Source of the DNA: Aequorivita vladivostokensis
GTDB lineage: Bacteria > Bacteroidota > Bacteroidia > Flavobacteriales > Flavobacteriaceae
Assembly: GCF_000952855.1 (NCBI RefSeq)
Contig: NZ_JSVU01000005.1
Coordinates: 227,731-291,730, forward strand
DNA: 64,000 nt
Direction of reading: 5' to 3'
This document shows, piece after piece, positions 43,854-51,795 of this stretch. The notes below the pieces were generated by a model. It saw nothing but the letters and a program-made list of their open reading frames with translations, was not told the DNA's origin and did no database searches. Position 1 is the stretch's first letter, and the number at the start of each line of letters is the position of its first letter. Both the position numbers and the translations under genes were made by a program.

Positions 43854-44273
43854 TCAAATCAGGAAAGTCTCGTACAGAATGTTTAAATCCTGCTCGAGAG
43901 GAGGTGGACTGTAATCCGCATAGAAGATTTTTTCAGCCGAAATTATTTCTACTTCCTGCAGCACAAACACGGAAACGAAAGTAGCCACAAAGGCTTTGTT
44001 CAATTTTACGTCAAAGGAAGCTTTGGCGAAATTATCGTCGGTTTGAATTTTGGTGATGTGATTTTTACAACAGTCGTGGGCTTCGGGTGCCGCAGTTTCA
44101 TTATTACAATCAGAATCTAAGGTTTCTTCGGCCATTCCGCAGGAAAGATGTTTTTCGCCCAAAGTTATTTTGGCCACCATCTCCATCCCACTGCAAAAAT
44201 GCTGTGCATAGGCTATCCCCGAACTGCTGGCGAGCATCAGTATGGATAGGAATATGGAAATGGTTTTTTTCAT
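43854..44273 (-). CDS. HYC_CC_PP-type small secreted protein
   Basis: The 139-residue protein has a signal peptide (MKKTISIFLSILMLASSSGI) followed by HFCSG (the HYC position), CNNETAAPEAHDCCKNH (CC) and YSPPPLEQD (PP). These three spaced motifs define the Bacteroidota family HYC_CC_PP, commonly beside heavy-metal genes. The Cys/His/Met content (GMEMV, LSCGMAEE) suggests envelope copper binding. Function is not established. A -7 box abuts its start codon, pointing to a nearly leaderless mRNA. Confidence 0.78.
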   Translation of the reverse strand: MKKTISIFLSILMLASSSGIAYAQHFCSGMEMVAKITLGEKHLSCGMAEETLDSDCNNETAAPEAHDCCKNHITKIQTDDNFAKASFDVKLNKAFVATFVSVFVLQEVEIISAEKIFYADYSPPPLEQDLNILYETFLI

Positions 44274-44280
44274 GCTTTCG

Positions 44281-44288
44281 CAAAAATA
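44281..44288 (-). promoter_or_regulatory. -7 element abutting the HYC_CC_PP gene
   Basis: CAAAAATA on the plus strand reads TATTTTTG on the minus strand, an exact TAnnTTTG match. It ends 8 bp before the ATG at 44273, so the predicted start of transcription nearly coincides with the start codon. Confidence 0.5.
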
Positions 44289-44328
44289 CGAATATTATTT
44301 AAGAAAGTTTATGAGTTTAGGTGTTTAT

Positions 44329-44377
44329 CCCGCCCCAAAAGGAGAGAGTCTATTGCTCCCTTTAGGGCTGGGGCAGG
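44329..44377. repeat. Imperfect intergenic inverted repeat
   Basis: CCCGCCCCAAAAGGAGAG and CTCCCTTTAGGGCTGGGGCA form unequal arms. It resembles another element at about 46690-46715 (CTCCCTCCCTTGGTGAGAGC). Probably a non-coding dispersed repeat. Confidence 0.55.
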
Positions 44378-44422
44378 TTTTGAAGTTTAGAACTTACTTC
44401 CGCTACAGTTCCTAAATACTGC

Positions 44423-44971
44423 TTACTTAATCTCAGCATCCACCCTTCCACACTTTAGCATTATATCGCCAAAATATGGGTTTAGAATATCTCTGCTGCT
44501 GCTTATCCAATATGCACCCTTATTGTTAAAGGCCATTGGGCAATATTGCTTGTAAAGCATGCCGGACTTTAAAGTTCCCTGAAGCATTTTTTCCATTCCC
44601 ATGCTCAAAGGTTCAAAATTTTCGCGCTGCACTTTGATGTCTTCAGAAGCTGCCATTGCCGCTACGGCATTTTGCGTGGTTTCTTCGGCGTTCATTTCCT
44701 TTAAAAGCAACTCCAGTTTTGCTGCTTCGGCTTGAGTTTTGGCGGCATCGGTATTTAACAAGGCGGCTTCCACTTGCAGGTATTGGTCAAAGATTGCCTC
44801 TACCTTTGGGTCATTGAATTCTGCCTCTGTCTGGGCTATTTCATAGGTTTTGACTTCGGCTTCGGTGGTATCGACCGTTACAACTTCCGGTTCGGTTTGT
44901 TTGGCATTGTCTTTACAGGACGAAATGGTAATTGCAACGATAGCGATGAGAATAAGCGATAATTTTTTCAT
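44423..44971 (-). CDS. DUF3347 lipoprotein
   Basis: The 182-residue protein starts MKKLSLILIAIVAITISSC, with lipobox ISSC, then an acidic linker. The body is helical with Ala-rich stretches (YLQVEAALLNTDAAKTQAEA) and the conserved DUF3347 end YKQYCPMAFNNKGAYWISSS then NPYFGDIMLKCG, with two Cys and Met that could bind copper. DUF3347 domains are often fused to or beside CusB-type efflux proteins. It is the first gene of the metal block from the right, next to the exosortase F genes but with its own -7 box. Confidence 0.85.
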   Translation of the reverse strand: MKKLSLILIAIVAITISSCKDNAKQTEPEVVTVDTTEAEVKTYEIAQTEAEFNDPKVEAIFDQYLQVEAALLNTDAAKTQAEAAKLELLLKEMNAEETTQNAVAAMAASEDIKVQRENFEPLSMGMEKMLQGTLKSGMLYKQYCPMAFNNKGAYWISSSRDILNPYFGDIMLKCGRVDAEIK

Positions 44972-44993
44972 ATTCAGTTAAATTTTAGAATTG

Positions 44994-45001
44994 CAAATGT
45001 A
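44994..45001 (-). promoter_or_regulatory. -7 element of the DUF3347 gene
   Basis: CAAATGTA on the plus strand reads TACATTTG on the minus strand, matching TAnnTTTG, 22 bp before the ATG. No clear -33 element. Confidence 0.45.
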
Positions 45002-45009
45002 TCAAAAAT

Positions 45010-45444
45010 TCAACGTGATTTGTATTTCTGAAAATAAAAAGCCGGAAGCAGGATCAGCAAAAACAGCGGTTGTATCAAAAATCTTCTTACGTAAAACAAC
45101 ACGAAATGCCCGCTGGATTCTTCCGAAGTGAAAATGATGAAACTGAAAGCCATAAAAAGAATTGCAAAAAGAAAGCTGTAAAGTATTAAGGATAGCTTGA
45201 TAATGCCCCTATCCTGAAAAACCAGCCAAAGGATAGCCAAGGAAATGATCGTATTGAGCAAAAAACGCAGTGCAATTCCTGTTTGCAGTGCAAAAGTATC
45301 CATTTCGGGCAAGGGCATGGACTTGTAATCCATTTCAAAAAAATGCAGCAGCGGATCGTAAAACAAGGTATCCTCAAAAGTGCGGATCAGCACCAGCAAG
45401 GCAGCCAATGCAAAAATTCCTAGTACTTTCAGAACTTTATTCAT
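45010..45444 (-). CDS. Exosortase F-associated membrane protein
   Basis: The 144-residue protein has four hydrophobic segments (VLGIFALAALLVLIRTF; FLLNTIISLAILWLVF; LILYSFLFAILFMAFSFIIF; FLIQPLFLLILLPAFYF). It matches the small protein family found only next to exosortase F, including RTFEDTLFYDPLLHFF near the N-terminus and a C-terminal RRFLIQPLF. Its start overlaps the xrtF stop by 8 bp, so the two are translationally coupled. Function unknown; presumably a partner of XrtF in the inner membrane. Confidence 0.88.
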   Translation of the reverse strand: MNKVLKVLGIFALAALLVLIRTFEDTLFYDPLLHFFEMDYKSMPLPEMDTFALQTGIALRFLLNTIISLAILWLVFQDRGIIKLSLILYSFLFAILFMAFSFIIFTSEESSGHFVLFYVRRFLIQPLFLLILLPAFYFQKYKSR

Positions 45445-45985
45445 TGGGCGAATTTGGTTTTAGCATCCGCACCCAGACCATCCATAAAACGAAGACCATA
45501 CTATAGATTATGCCGGGAAAAACGACGGAATGCAAAATATTTTCGTGCTGGGGATATTTGTACAGGGCAACGGTAAGTATGGCGACGCGCAGTATATTCA
45601 CAATATAAATCAGGACAGCGCCCGCGAATAAAAAGAATACTGTTTTTTTGAAATTTTCCGCAAAAGCGATGATGAAGGCAACAAACAGAATAATTACACT
45701 TATGGAATTGCAGCCTTCCACAATATTTACGGTGTAGTTCCCATCTATGGTCAAAAGCATTCCCTGCACCACAGTATCTGGCGTCAAGGTTGCGCTGTAG
45801 CCAAAGGTGTCAAGCACCGCGGCACTTTGCCTTGCAACCAGGTTTGTTATAAAATCGGGAAAGTAATTGCCGTTTACGGAAGTTTTCAAATATAAGCCAT
45901 AACCGGCGCTAAGCAGCAGATAGGTGCCCAAAAACAGCACCACAAAACGGACAACGGCCTTATATTTCTTAAAGAGTTCTTTCAA
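45437..45985 (-). CDS. xrtF: Exosortase F (XrtF)
   Basis: The 182-residue membrane protein carries the exosortase/archaeosortase catalytic triad: Cys92 in IVEGCNSISV, Arg133 in VNILRVAIL, and His152 in ENILHSVVFPG, each at the edge of a membrane helix. Exosortases cleave a C-terminal sorting signal and transfer the protein to an envelope carrier. XrtF is found in Flavobacteriia with only its associated membrane protein, and its substrates are unknown. It is divergent from the GAF gene and overlaps the associated gene by 8 bp. Confidence 0.92.
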   Translation of the reverse strand: MKELFKKYKAVVRFVVLFLGTYLLLSAGYGLYLKTSVNGNYFPDFITNLVARQSAAVLDTFGYSATLTPDTVVQGMLLTIDGNYTVNIVEGCNSISVIILFVAFIIAFAENFKKTVFFLFAGAVLIYIVNILRVAILTVALYKYPQHENILHSVVFPGIIYSMVFVLWMVWVRMLKPNSPNE

Positions 45986-46094
45986 AAAAAGATTTTCTGT
46001 TTTTCAGACTTTACAATGTTATACCAACAAATTTTTTAATGCGAAAATGTCGATTTGAAAATTTCCCGATTTAACAAAAATACAGGAATTGTTT

Positions 46095-46126
46095 TTGGCG
46101 TTTGTTATGGTTTTGAAATACTTTTG
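46095..46126 (+). promoter_or_regulatory. Promoter of the GAF-domain gene
   Basis: TTG at 46095-46097 and TACTTTTG at 46119-46126 are 21 bp apart, a good -33/-7 match. The predicted start is about 20 nt before the ATG. Confidence 0.6.
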
Positions 46127-46152
46127 CCAAAGTAATCAAGATACTTAAACCT

Positions 46153-46608
46153 ATGCCTTTTTCACATTTAAAGCCCAAAGTAAAGACTATTCTCTCGAAT
46201 GAAAACGAGCCCACGGCGCAACGCTTAAAAGAGGTTTGCGAATTGCTGCAGTCCTCGGTGGGTTACTACGATTGGGTCGGGTTCTATTTCGCCAATGAAG
46301 CTGAAAAAACGCTTCATCTAAAAGCTTTCGCAGGCGAACCGACGGACCACACCGTTATTCCTTTCGGAAAGGGGATTTGTGGACAGGTGGCCGTTAGCAA
46401 CCAAAACTTTGTAGTGCCGGACGTTAAGGCGCAGGACAACTACATCGCGTGCAGCATAACCGTGAAATCTGAAATCGTGATTCCGCTTTTTAAAGATGGA
46501 AAAAACATAGGCCAGATTGACATAGATTCCCACGTAGAAGATCCTTTTTCTGCGGAAGACGAGCTATTTTTGGAATGGGTAAACTCAGAAGTTGCGGAGA
46601 TACTTTAG
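46153..46608 (+). CDS. GAF-domain protein, probable free methionine-(R)-sulfoxide reductase
   Basis: This 151-residue protein is a single GAF domain: YDWVGFYFANEAEKTLHLKA, GKGICGQVAVSNQNFVVPDV, CSITVKSEIVIPLFKDGKNI and GQIDIDSHVEDPFSAEDELF. The Cys in ICG and in YIACS occupy the positions of two of the redox cysteines of fRMsr, which reduces free Met-R-sulfoxide. In flavobacteria such genes often neighbour exosortase F; here they are divergent. The stop codon lies within a 10-bp inverted repeat (46587-46596 and 46631-46640). Confidence 0.82.
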   Translation: MPFSHLKPKVKTILSNENEPTAQRLKEVCELLQSSVGYYDWVGFYFANEAEKTLHLKAFAGEPTDHTVIPFGKGICGQVAVSNQNFVVPDVKAQDNYIACSITVKSEIVIPLFKDGKNIGQIDIDSHVEDPFSAEDELFLEWVNSEVAEIL

Positions 46609-46787
46609 GATTTTTAATCTAAAATTTTTGCGCAACTTCTTCCAAAATTACAAATTACAAATTCCAAATTCCAAAAAAATAAACTTTTCTCCCTCCCTTG
46701 GTGAGAGCCGGGGTGTGGCTTTTGGAATTTGGAATTTAAGAGCTTGGTGCTTTTTTAGAATTTGGGATTTAAAAAATTTTGGAATTT
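46587..46787. repeat. Nested intergenic inverted repeats
   Basis: Two structures overlap. AGAAGTTGCG (46587-46596) pairs with CGCAACTTCT (46631-46640) across the GAF stop codon. AAATTCCAAATTCCAAAA (46659-46676) is perfectly inverted at 46720-46737, with a third half-copy at 46777-46787. The segment inside the second pair resembles the repeat at 44329-44377. No gene is visible between 46609 and 46794. Confidence 0.8.
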
Positions 46788-46794
46788 GCGCAGC

Positions 46795-48051
46795 CTACAT
46801 TCCCGTCCGGATCGCCTCTACCGGATCCAGTTTTGAGGCTGAGATTGCCGGCAGTATTCCTGAGATTAAACCGATGGCCGCAGAAATTGCCGTGCCGATG
46901 AACATATTCCACGGGGATAGTACAAATTCAAAATCGCCCGTAAAACTGGAGGCTATTATTGAAACGATAAACACCAAAAACAAACCAATCAATCCGCCTA
47001 TTACGGCAAGGATTACCGCTTCAAACAAAAATTGAAAAAGAATAAATTTGTTCTTCGCACCCAAGGACTTCTGAATCCCAATCAGATTGGTCCGTTCCTT
47101 TACACTCACGAACATAATATTCGCAATCCCGAAACCGCCAACGAGCAACGAAAACCCACTTATAACGAGCCCGATTACGTTCATGGTTCCCGTAATCTCA
47201 TCAATAAAATCGGCGAAGCCTTGTAGCTGGTTGATGAAAAAATTGCTTGTCTGGTCAGGTTTCAATCCCCGTTTTGTCCGCAGTTGTTGATTGAGCATCG
47301 CCTTGAATTCGGCAATGTCCACGTCTTTTTCGGGCTTTATTACTATCTGCGGAAACGTATTTTTGTTGTTATCGCCATAAATTCTTCGAACCACATTTAC
47401 TGGCATCCAAATGGAAGTGTCCTTGGAATTTCCAAATAAACCGGCTCCTTCCTTTTCCAATACACCAATAACCTTGAATTTCCTTCCGTAAACTCGCACT
47501 TCTTTGCCAATTGCGGTTGCGGCGTCGCCAAAAAGCTGCTTGGCAATCTCATCACCCAAAACCACAACCATGGAACCACTATTTGACTCTGAGCCGTTAA
47601 AAAAACGGCCTTCGGAAAGTTGCAGCGATTCTATGTAATAATAGCTATCGGTTACCGCGCCAATTGGCACGTTATCTACTTGCCTATCTTCATATTTTAC
47701 GCTCTCATTCGGTACGTTCAGGGTAAAGGTTGCAGCTTCAATGTTTGGAGTATTTCTTTCGAGATATTGGTATTCATCAAAAGTTACATCGGGGAATTGT
47801 TGCCATTTCCAACGCGGAATATCGGTCGGGCCAAAATTGAAACGCATGATGATAATCGTACTGTTGTCCAGCCCGCTGATGCTGCCCTCAATTTCACGCT
47901 TTAAGGAATCAACCGCCGCCAAGACCGCGATAATGGAAAAAATCCCAATGGTTACGCCCACCAATGAGAGGAAGGTCCGCAATTTATTGTTCCGAAGCGC
48001 ATTTAGCGCAAAATTGAAACTTTCCTTTAAAACGCGAAGATATATTAGCAT
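46795..48051 (-). CDS. MacB/FtsX-type ABC transporter permease
   Basis: The 418-residue protein has the MacB layout: TM1 with the conserved LRTFLSLVGVTIGIFSIIAV, a ~240-residue periplasmic MacB_PCD domain (residues ~45-280, including GRFFNGSESNSGSMVVVLGD), then three TMs with GGFGIANIMFVSVKERTNLI and GIQKSLGAKNKFIL, ending PVEAIRTGM. Such permeases work with a LolD/MacB-type ATPase in lipoprotein release, export or stress responses. No ATPase gene is adjacent here. Confidence 0.92.
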   Translation of the reverse strand: MLIYLRVLKESFNFALNALRNNKLRTFLSLVGVTIGIFSIIAVLAAVDSLKREIEGSISGLDNSTIIIMRFNFGPTDIPRWKWQQFPDVTFDEYQYLERNTPNIEAATFTLNVPNESVKYEDRQVDNVPIGAVTDSYYYIESLQLSEGRFFNGSESNSGSMVVVLGDEIAKQLFGDAATAIGKEVRVYGRKFKVIGVLEKEGAGLFGNSKDTSIWMPVNVVRRIYGDNNKNTFPQIVIKPEKDVDIAEFKAMLNQQLRTKRGLKPDQTSNFFINQLQGFADFIDEITGTMNVIGLVISGFSLLVGGFGIANIMFVSVKERTNLIGIQKSLGAKNKFILFQFLFEAVILAVIGGLIGLFLVFIVSIIASSFTGDFEFVLSPWNMFIGTAISAAIGLISGILPAISASKLDPVEAIRTGM

Positions 48052-48191
48052 TTAAGAGTTTAGATTAATGATTGACGATTTTCGATTTCGTCCCGATTGC
48101 TATCGAGATCGATTTCAAAAAGGGTTAATAAAATTATGAAAAGTAAGACGTTTTCTCTTTGCTTATGTTACAAATTTACTATGCAATTATG

Positions 48192-48224
48192 TACTTTTGC
48201 ACCTGCTTGCCAAAAAAGGTAGGC
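48192..48224 (+). promoter_or_regulatory. purH -7 element and promoter-proximal hairpin leader
   Basis: TACTTTTG (48192-48199) matches TAnnTTTG. It is followed by CACC and a hairpin: GCTTGCC (48205-48211), six A (48212-48217), GGTAGGC (48218-48224). The whole stretch is nearly identical in layout to the rpsO leader at 20575-20609. Confidence 0.5.
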
Positions 48225-48238
48225 CTTAATTTTCAATA

Positions 48239-49771
48239 ATGAACAATTCCAAAAAAATTAAGTCGGCTTTAATTTCCGTTTTCAGCAAGGACGGGCTCGC
48301 CCCCATTGTTAAAAAACTTCACGAACAAAACGTAAAAATATACTCTACGGGAGGCACCGAAAAATTCATCAATGATCTTGGTATCGAGGTGATTGCGGTG
48401 GAAGATATAACCGATTACCCCTCGATTTTGGGGGGTCGTGTAAAGACCCTGCATCCAAAGGTTTTTGGCGGAATCTTGAACCGTCAGGACCACGAAGGCG
48501 ATGTTGCCGAAATGGAGCAATACAACATTCCGCAGATTGATGCCGTGATTGTGGATTTGTACCCTTTTGAAAAAACGGTCGCTTCGGGCGCTTCGGAAGC
48601 GGATATTATTGAAAAGATTGACATAGGCGGCATTTCCTTGATTCGCGCAGCAGCGAAAAATTTTAAGGACACCATTTGCGTTTCCTCGGTTGACGATTAC
48701 GCTGAATTTTTGGAATTGATTTCAGCAAACAATGGCGAAATTTCCTTGAAGGACCGGAAGCGTTTTGCCGCAAAATCCTTTAACGTTTCCTCAAATTACG
48801 ATACCGCGATTTTTAATTATTTCAACAAAGAAGAAAAATTACCTGCTTTTAAATTAAGTGAAACCAATGGGCAGGAACTTCGCTACGGCGAAAACCCGCA
48901 CCAAAAAGGTTTTTTCTTTGGAAATTTTGATGAAATGTTCACCAAGCTCCACGGCAAGGAATTGAGTTACAACAACCTTTTGGACGTTGATGCCGCGGTA
49001 AATTTGATGAACGAATTCAAGGGCGAAGCCCCAACGTTCGCAATTTTAAAACACAACAATGCCTGTGGAATTGCACAACGCGAGACCGTGCAACAGGCCT
49101 ATATGGCTGCTTTGGCGGGCGATCCGGTTTCTGCCTTCGGCGGAATTTTGATCAGCAATGTTGAAATTGACGAAGCTACCGCCAATGAAATCCACGATCT
49201 TTTCTGCGAAGTGGTCATCGCTCCTTCTTTTTCAGCGAAAGCGCAGGAAATTTTGGAAGGAAAAAAGAACCGGATTTTGTTGGTACAAAAAGAAATTGAA
49301 CTACCTTCAACAACCGTTAGAACTTGTTTGAACGGCGTTTTGGTCCAGGATAAAGACAATATTACAGACAGTGCCGAAATTTTAACGCACGCCACAAACA
49401 ATAAACCCAATCCACAGGAGTTAGAAGACTTGTTGTTCGCTTCAAAAATTTGCAAGCACACAAAGTCAAACACCATCGTTTTGGCAAAGGGAAAACAACT
49501 TTGCGCCAGCGGAACGGGCCAAACCAGCCGCGTTGATGCGTTACGGCAAGCCATAGAAAAAGCACAATCCTTTAATTTTAACCTTGAGGGAGCCGTGATG
49601 GCGAGCGATGCTTTTTTCCCGTTTCCCGATTGTGTGGAAATTGCGGACAAGGCGGGAATTACAGCGGTAATCCAGCCCGGAGGGTCAATCAAGGACCAAT
49701 TGAGCATCGATTATTGCAACGAAAATGAAATGGCAATGGTATTTACCGGAACGCGCCATTTTAAGCATTAA
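48239..49771 (+). CDS. purH: Bifunctional AICAR formyltransferase/IMP cyclohydrolase PurH
   Basis: This 510-residue enzyme performs the last two steps of IMP synthesis. The N-terminal cyclohydrolase domain (MGS fold) shows SVFSKDGLAPIVKKL, YSTGGTEKFIND, GGRVKTLHPKVFGGIL and the SLIRAAAKNF end. The C-terminal formyltransferase has ELRYGENPHQKGFFF, KHNNACGIA with the catalytic Lys-His pair, and a terminal MVFTGTRHFKH. It stands alone with its own -7 box; mreB follows after 64 bp with another -7 box. Confidence 0.97.
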   Translation: MNNSKKIKSALISVFSKDGLAPIVKKLHEQNVKIYSTGGTEKFINDLGIEVIAVEDITDYPSILGGRVKTLHPKVFGGILNRQDHEGDVAEMEQYNIPQIDAVIVDLYPFEKTVASGASEADIIEKIDIGGISLIRAAAKNFKDTICVSSVDDYAEFLELISANNGEISLKDRKRFAAKSFNVSSNYDTAIFNYFNKEEKLPAFKLSETNGQELRYGENPHQKGFFFGNFDEMFTKLHGKELSYNNLLDVDAAVNLMNEFKGEAPTFAILKHNNACGIAQRETVQQAYMAALAGDPVSAFGGILISNVEIDEATANEIHDLFCEVVIAPSFSAKAQEILEGKKNRILLVQKEIELPSTTVRTCLNGVLVQDKDNITDSAEILTHATNNKPNPQELEDLLFASKICKHTKSNTIVLAKGKQLCASGTGQTSRVDALRQAIEKAQSFNFNLEGAVMASDAFFPFPDCVEIADKAGITAVIQPGGSIKDQLSIDYCNENEMAMVFTGTRHFKH

Positions 49772-49778
49772 ATTTTAT

Positions 49779-49786
49779 TACATTTG
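49779..49786 (+). promoter_or_regulatory. -7 element of the mreBCD-mrdA-rodA operon
   Basis: TACATTTG matches TAnnTTTG, 49 bp before the mreB ATG. No -33 TTG at proper spacing. Confidence 0.45.
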
Positions 49787-49835
49787 TTAAAAACCAAACT
49801 TAACACGTTAACTTTCAACACCACCGACTTACACT

Positions 49836-50864
49836 ATGGGATTTTTTGACTTCCTGACTGAAGAAATAGCCATTGACCTTGGTACCGCAAATACCCTGAT
49901 AATCCATAACGATAAAGTTGTTGTGGACGCCCCCTCGATTGTTGCACGCGACCGAACTACGGGGAAAATAATTGCCGTGGGCCGTGAAGCCGCGATGATG
50001 CAGGGAAAAACCCACGAAAACATTAAGACAATCCGCCCTTTGAAAGACGGGGTGATTGCAGATTTTGACGCGAGTGAAAAGATGATAAATATGTTCATCA
50101 GCGACATTCCCGCGTTGAAGAAGAAATGGCTAAAACCTTCGTTGCGGATGGTGGTCTGTATTCCCAGCGGAATTACCGAAGTGGAAATGCGCGCGGTAAA
50201 GGAAAGTGCCGAACGCGTTAACGGAAAGGAAGTGTATTTGATCCACGAACCCATGGCAGCCGCCATCGGTATTGGGGTTGACATCATGCAGCCCAAGGGA
50301 AATATGGTCGTGGACATAGGAGGTGGAACCACCGAAATTGCCGTAATCGCCCTTGGCGGAATTGTTTGCGACAAATCCATAAAAATTGCGGGTGACGTTT
50401 TTACGAATGATATCGTGTATTATATGCGCACCCAACACAACCTTTATGTGGGCGAGCGTACTGCGGAAAAAATAAAAATCCAAATTGGAGCCGCGACCGA
50501 AGATCTTGAGCTGCCGCCAGACGAAATGGACGTGCAGGGGCGCGATTTGCTTACGGGAAAACCGAAACAGGTTCAAACTTCTTACAGGGAAATTGCAAAA
50601 GCGTTGGACAAATCCATCCTTCGAATTGAGGATGCGGTCATGGAAACCCTTTCGCAAACCCCGCCGGAACTTGCGGCCGATATTTACAACACCGGAATCT
50701 ATCTTGCCGGCGGTGGATCGATGCTTCGCGGGCTCGACAAAAGGCTTTCGCAAAAAACCGATCTTCCGGTTTACATTGCCGAAGATCCGTTGCGCGCCGT
50801 GGTTCGCGGTACAGGAATTTGCTTAAAAAACCTGAACAAGTACAAAAGCGTGCTGATTAAATAA
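49836..50864 (+). CDS. mreB: Rod shape-determining protein MreB
   Basis: The 342-residue actin homologue shows phosphate-1 IAIDLGTANTLI, connect-1 and phosphate-2 VVDIGGGTTEIAVIALGG, and the adenosine motif TGIYLAGGGSMLRGLDKRL. LIHEPMAAAIG is the standard MreB segment. It polymerises on the inner membrane and positions the elongasome. The first ~5 residues (MGFFDF) form the amphipathic membrane-contact start. First gene of the shape operon. Confidence 0.97.
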   Translation: MGFFDFLTEEIAIDLGTANTLIIHNDKVVVDAPSIVARDRTTGKIIAVGREAAMMQGKTHENIKTIRPLKDGVIADFDASEKMINMFISDIPALKKKWLKPSLRMVVCIPSGITEVEMRAVKESAERVNGKEVYLIHEPMAAAIGIGVDIMQPKGNMVVDIGGGTTEIAVIALGGIVCDKSIKIAGDVFTNDIVYYMRTQHNLYVGERTAEKIKIQIGAATEDLELPPDEMDVQGRDLLTGKPKQVQTSYREIAKALDKSILRIEDAVMETLSQTPPELAADIYNTGIYLAGGGSMLRGLDKRLSQKTDLPVYIAEDPLRAVVRGTGICLKNLNKYKSVLIK

Positions 50865-50964
50865 TTTTTCGGAAGAGACATTTTCCCTGAAAAATTTAAA
50901 AAATAGTTGCCCATTTATGGCGTTGCTCGCAATAGAAAGCAGAATTTATTAACCCCACAAAGCA

Positions 50965-51795
50965 ATGCAGCAGATTATATATTTCTTTATTCGGAATAAA
51001 AATTTCCTGTTGTTTGCCGTGCTTTTTACAATTTCCGTAGCGCTTACCATCCAGACGCACAATTACCACAACGACAAATATATTAGCTCCGCCAATTTTA
51101 TCACGGGCGGTATTTATACTTTCAGAAACAACATTACGGATTATTTCAATCTCGGAAAGGAAAACGAACAGCTGCTCCAGGAGAATTTAATGCTTCGGAA
51201 AAAGCTGGACCAATTCAAGGAAGTGATAGCCGTTGAAAAACTGGACAGTACGGGGCTTCCCAACAAATTCAGCTATTTCACGGCGCGGGTAATAAACAAC
51301 AACTATTCAAAAACCAAAAACCAGCTTACCATCGACAAAGGCCGAAAGGACAGCATCAAAATTGACCTGGGCGTTATTTCTTCCAAAGGAATCGTGGGCA
51401 TTGTGAGCGATGTTTCTGAAAATTACGCCACCGTCCAATCTATTCTGAATACTCAAAGCAGAATTAATGCAAAACATAAAAATTCCGGTCATTTCGGTTC
51501 CCTTAAATGGAATACAGAGAATCCAAATGTTGTACAGTTGGTTGATATACCAAGACTTGCTCCACTTGCAAAAGGTGATACGATTGTAACCGGTGGGCGT
51601 TCCACCATTTTTCCGGAAGGAATCCTGATAGGCACGGTAAAGGATTTTCACTTGGATAACGATGACAATTACTATTATGTGAATATTGACCTTTTCAATG
51701 ATATGACGAGCTTGGAGCACGTGTATCTAATTGAAAATAACGAAGCAGCGGAAATATTGAATTTGGAAAAAGGAGTGGAAGATGTCGAACAGTGA
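50965..51795 (+). CDS. mreC: Rod shape-determining protein MreC
   Basis: The 276-residue protein has one N-terminal membrane helix (NFLLFAVLFTISVALTI), a coiled coil at ~70-95 (LGKENEQLLQENLMLRKKLD) and the two beta-barrel domains of MreC (ARVINNNYSKTKNQLTIDKG; GVISSKGIVGIVSDVSENYA; GDTIVTGGRSTIFPEGILIG). It links MreB to PBP2 in the periplasm. Its end overlaps the mreD start by 14 bp. Confidence 0.95.
   Translation: MQQIIYFFIRNKNFLLFAVLFTISVALTIQTHNYHNDKYISSANFITGGIYTFRNNITDYFNLGKENEQLLQENLMLRKKLDQFKEVIAVEKLDSTGLPNKFSYFTARVINNNYSKTKNQLTIDKGRKDSIKIDLGVISSKGIVGIVSDVSENYATVQSILNTQSRINAKHKNSGHFGSLKWNTENPNVVQLVDIPRLAPLAKGDTIVTGGRSTIFPEGILIGTVKDFHLDNDDNYYYVNIDLFNDMTSLEHVYLIENNEAAEILNLEKGVEDVEQ

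Noticed and set aside
48061..48120. GATTTTCGATTTCGTCCCGA hairpin-like sequence
   Set aside because: Only weak, broken self-complementarity (CCCGATTGCTATCGAGAT); probably a decayed repeat, not enough for a call.
49099..49707. 202-codon frame antisense to purH
   Set aside because: Shadow of purH; Ser-rich random composition and no conservation signal.
50130..50753. 207-codon frame antisense to mreB
   Set aside because: Shadow of mreB with no recognisable motif.
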